55,581 nucleotides of DNA from Paraburkholderia mimosarum LMG 23256 = NBRC 106338 (GCF_000739815.1 NZ_BBJJ01000048.1:1-55581); one strand, 5' to 3'. Counted from the first letter of the stretch, positions 7,432-17,023 are shown. The notes: generated from the letters alone by a model not told the origin. Translations and numbers: made by a program.

Positions 7432-9250
7432 GACCGATGCCTGGGGCGAGACGCACGAAACCGTGACGGGAGCGCCCATTGCATTTCACGCCATGCGTGG
7501 GCTCGCCGCTCACTCGAACGGTTTTCAGTCGATACGCGCTCTCGCCGTGCTGATGTCGCTGCTCGGCACCATCGACCGGCCTGGCGGTTTCCGGCACAAG
7601 TCGCCTTATCCGCGCGCCGTGCCGCCGTCGGCAAAGCCGCCCAACAGCCCTGACGACGTGAAGCCGAACACGCCGCTCGCGAACGGTCCGCTCGGCTGGC
7701 CCGCCGCGCCGGAAGACCTTTTTGTTGACGCCAACGGCGAGCCCGTGCGCATCGACAAGGCGTTTTCGTGGGAGTATCCGCTCGCCGTCCACGGTTTGAT
7801 GCACAGCGTCATTACGAACGCATGGCGGGGCGATCCCTATCCCATCGATACGTTGTTGATCTTCATGGCCAACATGGCGTGGAATTCGTCGATGAACACG
7901 GTCGAAGTCCGCAAGATGCTCGCGGACAAGCACGAGAACGGCGAGTACAAGATTCCGTTCATCGTGGTGTGCGACGCGTTCCAGTCGGAGATGACGGCAT
8001 TCGCCGACCTCATTCTGCCCGATACGACCTACCTCGAACGTCACGACGCGATGTCGATGCTCGATCGGCCCATTTCAGAATTCGACGGTCCCGTGGACTC
8101 GGTGCGAGTCCCCGTCGTCCCGCCGACGGGCCAATGCAAGCCGTTCCAGGAAGTGCTCGTCGAACTGGCGAGCCGTCTGAAGCTGCCGGCTTTCACGACG
8201 CCCGAAGGCACGCGCAAATACCGCGACTATCCGGACTTCATCATCAATCACCAGACCGCGCCGGGCTCGGGCGTGGGCTTCCTGATCGGCTGGCGCGGCA
8301 AGGACGGCGAGAAGGCGCTGGTTGGCGAACCGAACCCGCGGCAGTGGGAAGAGTACGCGAAGCACAACTGTGTCTACCGCTACACGCTGCCCGAGTCGAT
8401 GCAGTATATGCGCAACTGCAACGGGCCATACCTGCAGTTCGCCGTCGAAAAGGGCTTTCGCAAGTTCAACGAGCCGATCGTCATCGCACTTTACTCGGAT
8501 GTGATGCAGAAGTTCCGGCTCGCCGCCCAGGGCAAGACCCAGGGTCGGCAGCCGCCCGGGCATTTGCGCGCGCGCATCGAGCAGTACTTCGATCCGCTGC
8601 CGTTCTGGTATCCGCCGCTCGAACACGAGACGACCGATCACGCCCAGTATCCGCTTGCGGCCGTCACGCAGCGTCCCATGGCGATGTACCACTCGTGGGA
8701 CTCGCAGAACGCCTGGCTGAGGCAGATCCATGGCGAGAACTTTCTATACATGAATCCGCGCACGGCGGCCTCACAGGGCATCGAGGACGGCGGCTGGATC
8801 TACGTCGAATCGCAATGGGGGAAGGTGCGCTGCCTGGCGCGCTACAGTGAAGCGATCGAGCCGGGCACGGTCTGGACGTGGAACGCCATCGGCAAGTCGG
8901 CGGGCGCGTGGAATCTCGGACCCGATGCCAACGAGTCACAGCGCGGCTTTCTGCTGAACCACCTGATCGCCGACGAGATTCCCGTCAAGCGCGCCGATCA
9001 CACGCGCACGTCGAACTCCGACCCGGTCACGGGGCAGGCGGCGTGGTACGACGTGCGCGTGCGCATCTATCCGGCGGAGGCTCACGCCGACCACACGCTG
9101 CCGCAGTTCGCCCCCATGCCCGCGCTACCCGGTGCCGTCGGCACGAGCGGCACTGGGGCCGGGGGGCTCATCCATCGCGTCGTGCAGACGTATTTCGCCG
9201 GGCGTGGCGAGTTTGCTGCGCGCCTTGCGAAAGCCGCACAACGCAAGTGA
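7432..9250 (+). pseudogene. soeA: soeA, sulfite dehydrogenase molybdopterin subunit, 5'-truncated by the transposon
   Basis: SoeA is the cytoplasmic molybdenum subunit of SoeABC, which oxidises sulfite to sulfate and passes electrons to quinone. About 606 residues remain, against roughly 950-1000 in full-length relatives. The missing N-terminal third would carry the 4Fe-4S-binding cysteines and part of the cofactor fold. The remainder begins TDAWGETHETVTG and retains central and C-terminal molybdopterin-binding regions (LILPDTTYLERHDA; GGWIYVES). The open frame technically continues 35 nt back into the terminal repeat (ATG 7397), giving a fusion unlikely to be functional. The lost 5' part should lie across the transposon, outside the window. 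soeB follows 15 nt downstream. Confidence 0.85.
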
Positions 9251-9265
9251 AAGGGAGAGCATGCT

Positions 9266-10000
9266 ATGACACAGATGGCGCTCGTGATCGATCTGAACGT
9301 CTGCGTGGGCTGCCACGCGTGCGTGACGAGCTGCAAGGAGTGGAACACGTCGGGCGAGGCGGGCAGTCTTGCCGATTTTCGCCCCTACGATGCCGATCCA
9401 TCCGGCACGTTCTTCAACCGCGTGCAGACCTTCGAGGCCGGCGAGTTTCCGCTTGCCGACACCATTCATTTTCCCAAGTCCTGTCTGCACTGCGAGGACC
9501 CGCCGTGCGTGCCGGTCTGCCCGACCGGGGCAAGCTACAAGCGCAAGGAAGACGGCCTCGTGCTGGTCGACTACGACCGCTGCATCGGTTGCAAGTACTG
9601 CGCGTGGGCCTGCCCCTACGGCGCGCGGGAAATCGATGAAGCACGTAAGGAAATGACGAAGTGCACGCTGTGCTCCGACCGCATCTACAACGAAGCGCTG
9701 CCGGAGCGCGACCGCAAGCCCGCGTGCGTGCTGGCGTGCCCGACCTCGGCGCGCCTCTTTGGCGACATTCACGATCCCGAGTCGGTCGTGTCGAAGGCGA
9801 TCCGTGAACGGGGCGGCTATCAGCTGATGCCCGAGTGGGGAACCCGGCCGTCGAATCACTATTTGCCGCGTCAACCGGTGACGTCCTGCGGCAGCGGCTC
9901 GTGTTCGTGCAAGACAGCGGGGGCGGGCGAGACCGAGACGTTGGAAGCGCAGGTCGAACACGGCTCGCTCAATCTCGCGTCGGTCGCTACGCGCGTGTGA
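9266..10000 (+). CDS. soeB: Sulfite dehydrogenase iron-sulfur subunit SoeB
   Basis: This 244-residue ferredoxin-like subunit would shuttle electrons from SoeA to the membrane subunit SoeC. Four cysteine clusters for 4Fe-4S centres are visible: CVGCHACVTSC near residue 12, CLHCEDPPCVPVC, CIGCKYCAWAC, and CTLC with a later CVLAC. This is the DmsB/PsrB pattern. A short C-terminal tail has extra cysteines (SCGSGSCSC). It is intact and sits 15 nt after soeA with a purine-rich AAAGGGAG site. Assignment to Soe rather than another DMSO-reductase-family complex rests on the neighbouring sulfoacetaldehyde pathway. Its partner is broken here, so the complex probably does not form unless another soeA exists. 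Confidence 0.85.
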   Translation: MTQMALVIDLNVCVGCHACVTSCKEWNTSGEAGSLADFRPYDADPSGTFFNRVQTFEAGEFPLADTIHFPKSCLHCEDPPCVPVCPTGASYKRKEDGLVLVDYDRCIGCKYCAWACPYGAREIDEARKEMTKCTLCSDRIYNEALPERDRKPACVLACPTSARLFGDIHDPESVVSKAIRERGGYQLMPEWGTRPSNHYLPRQPVTSCGSGSCSCKTAGAGETETLEAQVEHGSLNLASVATRV

Positions 10001-10051
10001 GCGCGTCAGCGGGCTCGCATGGCGCGCCCGAATCGAAGAGTGGAGAACGGT

Positions 10052-11005
10052 ATGAATCCGGCATTTTCGGTGGTGTTTCTCACGACGCTGAGCGGTGCGG
10101 GCCAGGGATTGCTGATCGCGCTAGTCGGCGTGGAGCTCGCGCAAGGCCTCGGCTTCGCTGATACGACGGCGGTTCCGTCGATGTTCTATGTCGTCGGTGC
10201 GGGGCTTTCGTGCGCACTCGGCGCATTGGGACTCGTTGCGTCGTTCTTTCATCTCGGCCATCCCGAGCGGGCATGGCGGGCCATTGCGATGTGGCGCACC
10301 TCGTGGCTTTCGCGCGAATGCCTTTGCCTTCCCACGTTCCTGGCCTGCACGTTCGCTTATGGGCTCGCGCATCTGTCAGGTGCCTCGTTTTCACTGGCAA
10401 TTGGGGGCGTGGCAGTCGTCGCGAGTCTGCTGCTGTTCGTGTGCACCGCGATGATCTACGCGTGCCTGCGCTTTCTCCAGGAATGGGCGACGCCGCTCAC
10501 GCTGGTCAATTTCGTCTTGCTCGGCTGCGCGTCCGGGTTCACGCTCGCAACCGCGTGCGCGGCGAGATTCGCACCGGCCATGATGGTGCCGCTCGCCGTC
10601 TGCGCATGCGTGTTGACGCTGGCAGGTTGCGCTTCGCGCACGGCCTCGCTCGTCCGAAATGCGCGCCTGCGCCCGAAATCGACCGTGCAAAGCGCGACCG
10701 GTATTCGCGCGGAACGCGTCGAGCAGAAGTCGCGCGGATTCACGGCGGGAGCCTTCAATCTGCGTGAGTTCTTTCACGGCAAGACACCCCGCACGCTCAG
10801 ACGCATCAAGTGGACGTTCCTGATAGCGGCTTTTCTCGCTCCTTTCTGCCTCGTGGCAATTGGAGGAGGCATTCGACCCGTTGGATTATCGTTCGCGCTG
10901 CTGTGCGTGGCGGCTGTGATCCAGTACGTGGGACTGGTGGCGGAGCGCTGGTTTTTCTTTGCTGAAGCGCGGCATCCCCAGAACCTCTACTATCAGCGTG
11001 CGTAA
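10052..11005 (+). CDS. soeC: Sulfite dehydrogenase membrane anchor SoeC (DmsC-like)
   Basis: The 317-residue protein has about eight hydrophobic segments and the DmsC-type N-terminus (NPAFSVVFLTTLSGAGQG), with the FFHLGHPERAWRA loop typical of quinone-interacting anchors. It would hold SoeAB on the membrane and pass electrons to quinone. I chose ATG 10052 because GGAGAA lies just upstream; an in-frame ATG at 10019 has no such site. It is the last gene of the soe unit and is convergent with the GNAT gene, 67 nt away. It appears intact but is stranded by the soeA disruption. Confidence 0.85.
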   Translation: MNPAFSVVFLTTLSGAGQGLLIALVGVELAQGLGFADTTAVPSMFYVVGAGLSCALGALGLVASFFHLGHPERAWRAIAMWRTSWLSRECLCLPTFLACTFAYGLAHLSGASFSLAIGGVAVVASLLLFVCTAMIYACLRFLQEWATPLTLVNFVLLGCASGFTLATACAARFAPAMMVPLAVCACVLTLAGCASRTASLVRNARLRPKSTVQSATGIRAERVEQKSRGFTAGAFNLREFFHGKTPRTLRRIKWTFLIAAFLAPFCLVAIGGGIRPVGLSFALLCVAAVIQYVGLVAERWFFFAEARHPQNLYYQRA

Positions 11006-11072
11006 TGCGTGCAAGCACCCGAAGCTCGAGTCGTTTGCCAGTCCCGACTGTTCATCTGAGTCTCTTGCTGGT

Positions 11073-11408
11073 TCAGTGCACGAGCAAGAGACCTTCGCGT
11101 TCAAGGCAGCGACAAAGCGTGCTAAACGCCTCGTTTTGGCTTGCCATCTGCCGTCGCACCCGGATTGGGCTTCCCGCCGCGTCGCGGGCGTTGGCCACCA
11201 GTGTGTGGGCGATCCCGCTGCGGCGGTAGGGAGGCTCGACGAACAGTTCGACCAGAAAGGCCGACAGGGGGCCGGCGCGATCGTCATGCGAGACGGACAA
11301 CCGTCCTACGGGTTCGGCATGGTGAAAAGCGACGGCGGTTTCGCCTTCGTCGTCGGTCTCGACGTGGATGACACGGCCGCAACGGTCCTTGAAGATATAC
11401 GTATGCAT
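11073..11408 (-). CDS. Small GNAT-type N-acetyltransferase
   Basis: The 111-residue protein carries the acetyl-CoA-binding motif A of the GNAT fold (FVEPPYRRSGIAHTLV, an R-R-x-G-I-A variant). It is shorter than usual (about 140-160), consistent with a minimal single-domain member. The substrate is unknown. It is convergent with soeC and shares its strand with sauR, which lies 83 nt upstream, so co-transcription with sauR is possible. No link to sulfonate metabolism is evident. Confidence 0.7.
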   Translation of the reverse strand: MHTYIFKDRCGRVIHVETDDEGETAVAFHHAEPVGRLSVSHDDRAGPLSAFLVELFVEPPYRRSGIAHTLVANARDAAGSPIRVRRQMASQNEAFSTLCRCLEREGLLLVH

Positions 11409-11491
11409 CGTTGAAGGCCCATGTCGAACTGCGCACGTGGAAGTCGCTCCTGCCTCAACGCCAATGCAGGCAGTCGCGCGCTTCGCGTACC

Positions 11492-12256
11492 TTACCCGCG
11501 AAACGTCTTCGCCGTTTCAGTTGCGGCATGCCTGAGGTCGGGCAAAAAGGCGAGCAGGTCATCGAGCGCGAGGCGCCCGACTGGCGCCTGGACGGCAATT
11601 GCCGCGCAGGCACGATTGCGGTCCAGCATAACGGGAACGGCAATCGCGATCAAGCCCTGTAAATGCTCCTGATTATTGATCGCGAGCTGCCGCCTGCGAG
11701 TCACCGCCAGCTCCTTGCGCAACGCTTCGCGGTCGGTGATCGTTTGCTCAGAATGCGCGCGCAGCGGTAGCGTATCGATCATGCGGTCGCGCCGCTCCTT
11801 GGGAAGAAAGCTCAGCAGCAGCTTGCCGCTCGCCGAACAGTGCAGCGGCACGTGGGAGCCCGGCTGAAGATGCATGCGCAGCGGCCATTCGGTCTCCACG
11901 CGGTCGACATAGACTACGTCGTTGCCGGCGAGCATGGTGAGATTGCAGGTTTCGCCAATCTTTTCGACAAGTTCCTCGAGCAGCAAATGCCGTGCCGCTG
12001 CCGGCCCCGCATGCATCAGGACGTTGACCGCCAACATTCTCACGCGTGCCGAACACTCGTACAGCTTGTCGTTCGCGCCACGCGTGACGAGCCACGCGTC
12101 GGTGAGCTGGGCCAGGATGCGATGGACAGTCTGTTTGGGCAAGCCAAGCGCATCCACCAGTTCCATCATCGCCAAAGGACGGCCCGCCTGGGCTAACGTT
12201 TCCAGCACGCGAAACGCGCGAACTGCCGCCGCATTCGATTGGTTCGATGTCGACAC
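11492..12256 (-). CDS. sauR: IclR-family regulator SauR of sulfoacetate catabolism
   Basis: The 254-residue protein has an N-terminal winged helix-turn-helix (about residues 10-75; LGLPKQTVHRILAQL is the recognition region) and a C-terminal IclR effector domain (PLHCSASGKLLLSFLP, IAVPVMLDRNRACAAIAVQAP). It is divergent from sauS, the arrangement known for sauR in Cupriavidus necator, where it is thought to control sauSTU. Translation starts at GTG with a GAGGGAGAC ribosome site. The 213-bp region between sauR and sauS holds a strong palindrome (12325-12352) that is a likely operator. The effector is probably sulfoacetate or a derivative (inference). Confidence 0.85.
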   Translation of the reverse strand: MSTSNQSNAAAVRAFRVLETLAQAGRPLAMMELVDALGLPKQTVHRILAQLTDAWLVTRGANDKLYECSARVRMLAVNVLMHAGPAAARHLLLEELVEKIGETCNLTMLAGNDVVYVDRVETEWPLRMHLQPGSHVPLHCSASGKLLLSFLPKERRDRMIDTLPLRAHSEQTITDREALRKELAVTRRRQLAINNQEHLQGLIAIAVPVMLDRNRACAAIAVQAPVGRLALDDLLAFLPDLRHAATETAKTFRG

Positions 12257-12324
12257 GCTCGTCTCCCTCTGTGCATTGTGCGGTTGCCGCTCGCTTTCCC
12301 TTCATTGTGCATCTGTCAGCACGG

Positions 12325-12352
12325 TTTTCGGGACTAGAGAAAGTCCCGAAAA
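12325..12352. promoter_or_regulatory. Palindromic operator candidate between sauR and sauS
   Basis: TTTTCGGGACT (12325-12335) and AGTCCCGAAAA (12342-12352) are perfect 11-bp inverted arms around AGAGAA. A further half-copy TCGGGACT lies at 12401-12408. Position and symmetry fit binding by a dimeric regulator, most simply SauR, acting on both divergent promoters. Confidence 0.65.
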
Positions 12353-12469
12353 TCGCATATTCCGAGCATTTTCCGTCGGGTGTCGTCGATTGTGCGGGAA
12401 TCGGGACTCCGGTTCACGCGCCGACGAATAGATTGGCACTACCGCCAATTATTTGAACGGAGCGCGCAG

Positions 12470-13924
12470 ATGAATGTGAGAGAGACCGTTGCCAATGTCG
12501 CTGCAGCGGGCCAACCCGAAGCGAGCGCACCGCACGTCGCAGCGCTTGTTGCGCGTGCGCGTGCGGCGCAGCGACCATTCGAGTTTGCCGGGCAGGAAAT
12601 CCTCGATACCGCCGCGGCGGCTGCCGCGTGGGCGATCATGGAGCCCGGCCGTAACCGCGAGCTTGCCGAGCTTTCGGTGCGCGACACGGGGCTCGGTAAC
12701 GCCGAAGACAAGTTCAGCAAGAATTACCGCAAGACGCTCGGGCTGCTGCGCGACCTGCATGGGAAAAAGACCTGTGGCGTGATTGCGCGCAACGAGGCCA
12801 GGGGCATTGTCGAAATCGCGCGCGCGGTCGGGGTGGTCGCGGCGATCACGCCATCCACCAATCCGGGCGCGACGCCAGCCAACAAGATCATCAACGCGCT
12901 CAAATGCGGCAATGCAGTGATCGTCGCGCCCTCGCCGAAGGGTTACGGTGCTTGCGAGACACTCATTGGCTTCATCCATGCGCAGTTCGCCAAGGCGGGG
13001 CTGGACCCGGCGCTCGTGCAGATGCTGCCCGCGCCGGTGGACAAAGCCGCGACCGCCGCGCTGATGCGCGAAGCCGACCTGGTGGTCGCGACGGGTTCGC
13101 AGGCCAATGTGCGCATGGCCTACGCCAGCGGCACGCCGGCCTTCGGCGTGGGGGCAGGCAACGTGGCGTCGGTCGTCACGCGCACAGCGAACCTTGGTGA
13201 TGCGGCGCAAAAGATTGCCGCATCGAAGACCTTCGACTTCGCGACGAGCTGCTCGTCGGAGAACAGCGTCGTGATCGACGAGGCGGTCTACGACGCGATG
13301 CTGCGCGAACTCTGCGCATGCGGCGGCGTGCTTCTGGACGCCCGGCAAAAGGCGCAATTGCAGGCGGCTATGTGGACCGACGGCAAGCTCGCGCCGCGTT
13401 GCACCGCAAAGTCAGCAGCGCAGATCGCGCGCGCCGCCGGCCTTGACGACGCAGCCGCTGCTGCGGCGCGCGACAGTGCCTTCCTGATGGTCGAGGAGAG
13501 CGGCTTTGGGGCGACTTATCCGTTTTCGGGCGAAAAGCTCGCGCCTGTGCTCACGGTCTACCGCGCGCGGGATTTCGGCGATGCAGCCGATATCGTGCGC
13601 AGCCTGTACGCCTACATGGGCGCGGGTCACTCGGTCGGCCTGCACACCGATGACCGGGATCAAGCGGTGGCGCTGGGTTCGACGCTCCCGGTGGCGCGCG
13701 TGATCGTCAACCAGGCGCATTGTTTCGCGACGGGCGGCAACTTCGACAACGGCCTGCCGTTCTCGCTCTCGATGGGCTGCGGGACGTGGGGGCGCAACAA
13801 CTTTTCAGACAATCTCGGTTTTCGCCAGTACCTGAACATCACGCGCGTGGCGTACCCGATAGCGGAGCGCGTCCCCGAGCTCGACACGCTGCTCGGCGAC
13901 TATTTCCGGAGGTTCGGCCAATGA
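12470..13924 (+). CDS. sauS: Sulfoacetaldehyde dehydrogenase (acylating) SauS
   Basis: SauS reduces sulfoacetyl-CoA to sulfoacetaldehyde and CoA with NADPH, delivering the substrate of Xsc. The 484-residue protein belongs to the acylating aldehyde dehydrogenases (EutE/AdhE-N type). Visible are the cofactor-binding stretch AAITPSTNPGATPANKI (about 125-140), the phosphate loop VATGSQANV, and the catalytic cysteine C261 in FATSCSSENSVV. I chose ATG 12470 because CGGAG precedes it; upstream in-frame codons lie in the operator region. It overlaps sauT by 4 nt (ATGA), so the two are translationally coupled. The order sauR<->sauS-sauT-sauU matches the described sulfoacetate cluster. Confidence 0.9.
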   Translation: MNVRETVANVAAAGQPEASAPHVAALVARARAAQRPFEFAGQEILDTAAAAAAWAIMEPGRNRELAELSVRDTGLGNAEDKFSKNYRKTLGLLRDLHGKKTCGVIARNEARGIVEIARAVGVVAAITPSTNPGATPANKIINALKCGNAVIVAPSPKGYGACETLIGFIHAQFAKAGLDPALVQMLPAPVDKAATAALMREADLVVATGSQANVRMAYASGTPAFGVGAGNVASVVTRTANLGDAAQKIAASKTFDFATSCSSENSVVIDEAVYDAMLRELCACGGVLLDARQKAQLQAAMWTDGKLAPRCTAKSAAQIARAAGLDDAAAAAARDSAFLMVEESGFGATYPFSGEKLAPVLTVYRARDFGDAADIVRSLYAYMGAGHSVGLHTDDRDQAVALGSTLPVARVIVNQAHCFATGGNFDNGLPFSLSMGCGTWGRNNFSDNLGFRQYLNITRVAYPIAERVPELDTLLGDYFRRFGQ

Positions 13925-15582
13925 GCGCGCCCGCCACGATCCGCGCGCTGATCGAAGCGCGCGCCGCACAGTACCCGGACAAGCCCTTCCTTCTGGCGGC
14001 GCCCGATGATGGCGCCGCGGAACACGCCGGCGCAGACGCCGGGAGCGCGGCTGCGGGCGCGACGCTGACTTTCGGTGCGCTGCTCGAGCGTTGCCGCGCG
14101 CTCGAGAGCCGCTTTCGCGACGCCGGCCTCAAGCCGGGCGACGTCGTTTCGGTCCTGATGGGCAACGGCATCCAGACTGCCACGCTGCTGCTCGGCGCGA
14201 TGTACAGCGGGCTGATCGCGCATCCGCTCAACCTGCTTTGCCAGGCGTCCCAGCTCGCGTATATCGTCGAGCATTCGGATACACGGATGATCTTCGCGAG
14301 CGCGCAGACCAGCGCCGCGCTTGAGGCGGCACTCGCCGCGCTGCGCGAGCAGGGCGTATCGCGCAACATCGCGCTCGTGCGCACTGAACCGGATGCCGTC
14401 GCGCTGCCGGTGCTGCCCGTGCTCGAAACGGCGGCCGCCGATGTGGCGAGCACCGTACCGGCGTCAAGCGTCGCGGAGCTCCCGGTGCTGGAGTCGCCGC
14501 CCATGGAAACCCGGTCCGGGCCCAATGAGGCCGACATCGGCCTCCTGATGTACACGTCGGGCACGACCGGTGCGCCGAAGGGCGTGCTGCTCAGCCACGC
14601 AAGCCTTCATGCGAACGCGCGCAATATCAGCCTCGAGCACCGGCTCGCCGACGACGACCGCGTGCTGGCATCGCTGCCGCTCTATCACATCAACGGCCTC
14701 GTCGTGACCTTGCTTGCGCCGCTCTGGCACGCTGGCTCGGTCGTGCTGACGCCGCGTTTCTCCGGGCGCACGTTCTGGCGCGACGCCGCTAGCTACGGCT
14801 GCACGTGGATCAACGTGGTGCCGACCATCGTCGCCTATCTCCTCAACGGCGACGAGCCGCGCGGGCTTGACCTCTCGGCGCTCAAGTTCTGCCGCAGCGC
14901 GTCTGCCGCGCTGCCCGCCGATCACCATCGGGCATTCGAGGCGCGCTTTGGCATCGGCATCATCGAAACCATGGGGATGACGGAGACCGCCGCGCCAGTC
15001 TTTAGCAATCCGTACGATGCATCGCGGCGGCGGATTGGCAGCATCGGCCTGCCATCGGGTGGCGAAGCGCGCGTGGTCGATCGTGACGGCCGTGAGTGCG
15101 GACCGAACGAGTGCGGCGAAATCGTGTTGCGCGGCGCCCAGGTCATGCGCGGCTACTACAAGCGCAGCGAGGACACGGCGAAGGCGTTCACGGCCGATGG
15201 CTGGCTGCGCACCGGCGACCTGGGCTATCGCGACGACGAGGGCTACTTCTATATCAACGGCCGTTCGAAAGAACTCATCATCAAGGGTGGCGAGAACATC
15301 GCGCCACGCGAGATCGACGAGGCGCTGCTGCGCCATCCGGGTGTGCTCGACGCGGCGGCCGTCGGCGTTCCCGATTCCGCCTATGGGCAGGAGATCGTCG
15401 CGTTCGTCGTTGCGCGCGACGCTCACTGGTTGGGCGCGCCCGACCCGCAGGACCTGCGCGAGCACTGCCTGCGCGAACTGGGCCGCTATAAAACGCCGAA
15501 AGAGTTCCGTTTCGTCGACGAACTGCCGCGCGGCCCCTCGGGGAAGGTCCAACGGCTGAAGCTCGTGGCGCCCTCGGGCTGA
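13921..15582 (+). CDS. sauT: Sulfoacetate-CoA ligase SauT (AMP-forming)
   Basis: SauT activates sulfoacetate to sulfoacetyl-CoA with ATP. The 553-residue protein is an acyl-adenylate synthetase: the P-loop-like motif YTSGTTGAPKG lies near residue 210, MGMTETAAP near 350, the hinge GWLRTGDLGYRDDEGY near 420, and the catalytic lysine motif PSGKVQRLK at the C-terminus. The start overlaps the sauS stop (ATGA). An alanine-rich insertion near residues 25-45 and another near 165-190 look like linker expansions. Specificity for sulfoacetate is inferred from operon context rather than from pocket residues. Confidence 0.88.
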   Translation: MSAPATIRALIEARAAQYPDKPFLLAAPDDGAAEHAGADAGSAAAGATLTFGALLERCRALESRFRDAGLKPGDVVSVLMGNGIQTATLLLGAMYSGLIAHPLNLLCQASQLAYIVEHSDTRMIFASAQTSAALEAALAALREQGVSRNIALVRTEPDAVALPVLPVLETAAADVASTVPASSVAELPVLESPPMETRSGPNEADIGLLMYTSGTTGAPKGVLLSHASLHANARNISLEHRLADDDRVLASLPLYHINGLVVTLLAPLWHAGSVVLTPRFSGRTFWRDAASYGCTWINVVPTIVAYLLNGDEPRGLDLSALKFCRSASAALPADHHRAFEARFGIGIIETMGMTETAAPVFSNPYDASRRRIGSIGLPSGGEARVVDRDGRECGPNECGEIVLRGAQVMRGYYKRSEDTAKAFTADGWLRTGDLGYRDDEGYFYINGRSKELIIKGGENIAPREIDEALLRHPGVLDAAAVGVPDSAYGQEIVAFVVARDAHWLGAPDPQDLREHCLRELGRYKTPKEFRFVDELPRGPSGKVQRLKLVAPSG

Positions 15583-15640
15583 CATACGGCTGCCCGAATC
15601 CGAACCGCCGACAGAAAAGAGAGACTCAGGAGACGACAAC

Positions 15641-17023
15641 ATGAAGCAGCACGCGCAGCGCGTCAAGACGCGCCATATCATTCTCGCGGTCATGTGTCTG
15701 ATGTATTTCATCTCGTACATCGATCGCGTGAACATTGCGGTCGCGGGACCGCTGATCCGCCACGAAATGGGCTTGAGCGCGATTCAGCTTGGCCTGGTAT
15801 TTTCCGCATTCGCCTACCCCTATGCCGTCATGCAGATCATCGGCGGCTGGCTTTCGGACAAGTTCGGTCCGAAGCTCGTGCTCACCGTGCTCTCGTTGAT
15901 CTGGGGCGCGGCGACGCTCGCCACGGGCTTTGCCGGCAGTGTAGCGATGCTGGTCGGCCTGCGCTTCGCGCTTGGTATCGGTGAAGGCGGGGCGTTTCCC
16001 ACAGCCACACGCGCATTCACGTACTGGATGCCGGTGGGCGAACGCGGCTTCGCGCAGGGCATCACGCACAGCTTCGCGCGCCTCGGCGGCGCGATCACGC
16101 CGCCGCTCGTGCTCGCGGTAGTCGTGGCAGGCGGCTGGCGCGACGCGTTCATCCTGCTCGGCATCGTGAGCCTCATGTGGACGGTGCTCTATCTCTTCGT
16201 GTTCACGAACTCGCCGGAACAGAACCGGCGCGTCACGGCCGAAGAGACCGCCGAGATCGGCTATTGCAAGGGCGACTGCGAGCGCGCGAAGCGCGCGGCG
16301 ACGCCGTGGCGCAAGCTCGTGCGGCGCATGTGGCTCGTCACGTTCGTCGACTTCTGCTATGGCTGGCTGTTGTGGGTCTATCTGACGTGGCTGCCGTCGT
16401 ATCTGAAGGAGTCGCGCGGCTTCGATCTCAAGCAGCTCGCGCTCTTCACGGCGCTGCCGTTGCTCGCCGGCGTGGTGGGCGACACGCTTGGCGGCGTGGT
16501 CTCCGACCGGATCTACAAGTGGACGGGCCGGCTGCGCTTCGCGCGCTGCTCAGTGCTCGTGACCGGCATGGGCGGCTCGCTCGCTTTCCTGCTGCCGATG
16601 GTGTCCGTCTCGAATCCGTCGGTCGCGGTGTTTTTCCTCTCCGCTTCGTTCTTCTTCCTCGAGATCACGAATCCGGTGCTGTGGACGCTGCCACTCGATA
16701 TCGCCGGGAAGTATGCGGGTACGGCGGGCGGCATGATGAACACGGGCTTCGGCATTGCGGGGATGGTGTCGCCCGTCGTGTTCGGCTACCTCATCCAGCA
16801 CACCGGCAGCTATAACGTGCCGTTCATGATCTCGGCCGGCTTGCTGGTGCTGGGCATCGTGGCGGCGCTCTTCATCGATACCGCACGCACGGTCGATGCT
16901 GACGAGGAGCGCGAGCGGCGCATCGGGCCGGAAGAGGCGGGGGCCTTCGCGTTCCTCGACAGCATGCCGACGGTGCGGCTCGAGCGGCACACGTTGCGGC
17001 GCCCGCTGCGCTGGTGGCGCTGA
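15641..17023 (+). CDS. sauU: Sulfoacetate transporter SauU (MFS)
   Basis: The 460-residue protein has about 12 hydrophobic segments and is a major facilitator of the anion:cation symporter (tartrate/hexuronate-like) group: early motif YIDRVNIAVAGP and the loop 2-3 signature GGWLSDKFGPK. It would import sulfoacetate across the inner membrane. It follows sauT by 58 nt with an AGGAGAC site. The final 30 residues are a charged cytoplasmic tail. In Cupriavidus necator the fourth gene of the sau cluster is an MFS transporter in this position, which supports the assignment. Confidence 0.85.
   Translation: MKQHAQRVKTRHIILAVMCLMYFISYIDRVNIAVAGPLIRHEMGLSAIQLGLVFSAFAYPYAVMQIIGGWLSDKFGPKLVLTVLSLIWGAATLATGFAGSVAMLVGLRFALGIGEGGAFPTATRAFTYWMPVGERGFAQGITHSFARLGGAITPPLVLAVVVAGGWRDAFILLGIVSLMWTVLYLFVFTNSPEQNRRVTAEETAEIGYCKGDCERAKRAATPWRKLVRRMWLVTFVDFCYGWLLWVYLTWLPSYLKESRGFDLKQLALFTALPLLAGVVGDTLGGVVSDRIYKWTGRLRFARCSVLVTGMGGSLAFLLPMVSVSNPSVAVFFLSASFFFLEITNPVLWTLPLDIAGKYAGTAGGMMNTGFGIAGMVSPVVFGYLIQHTGSYNVPFMISAGLLVLGIVAALFIDTARTVDADEERERRIGPEEAGAFAFLDSMPTVRLERHTLRRPLRWWR

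Noticed and set aside
11411..11672. Two small plus-strand frames overlapping the end of sauR
   Set aside because: They lie opposite sauR coding sequence and have no ribosome site or conserved pattern.
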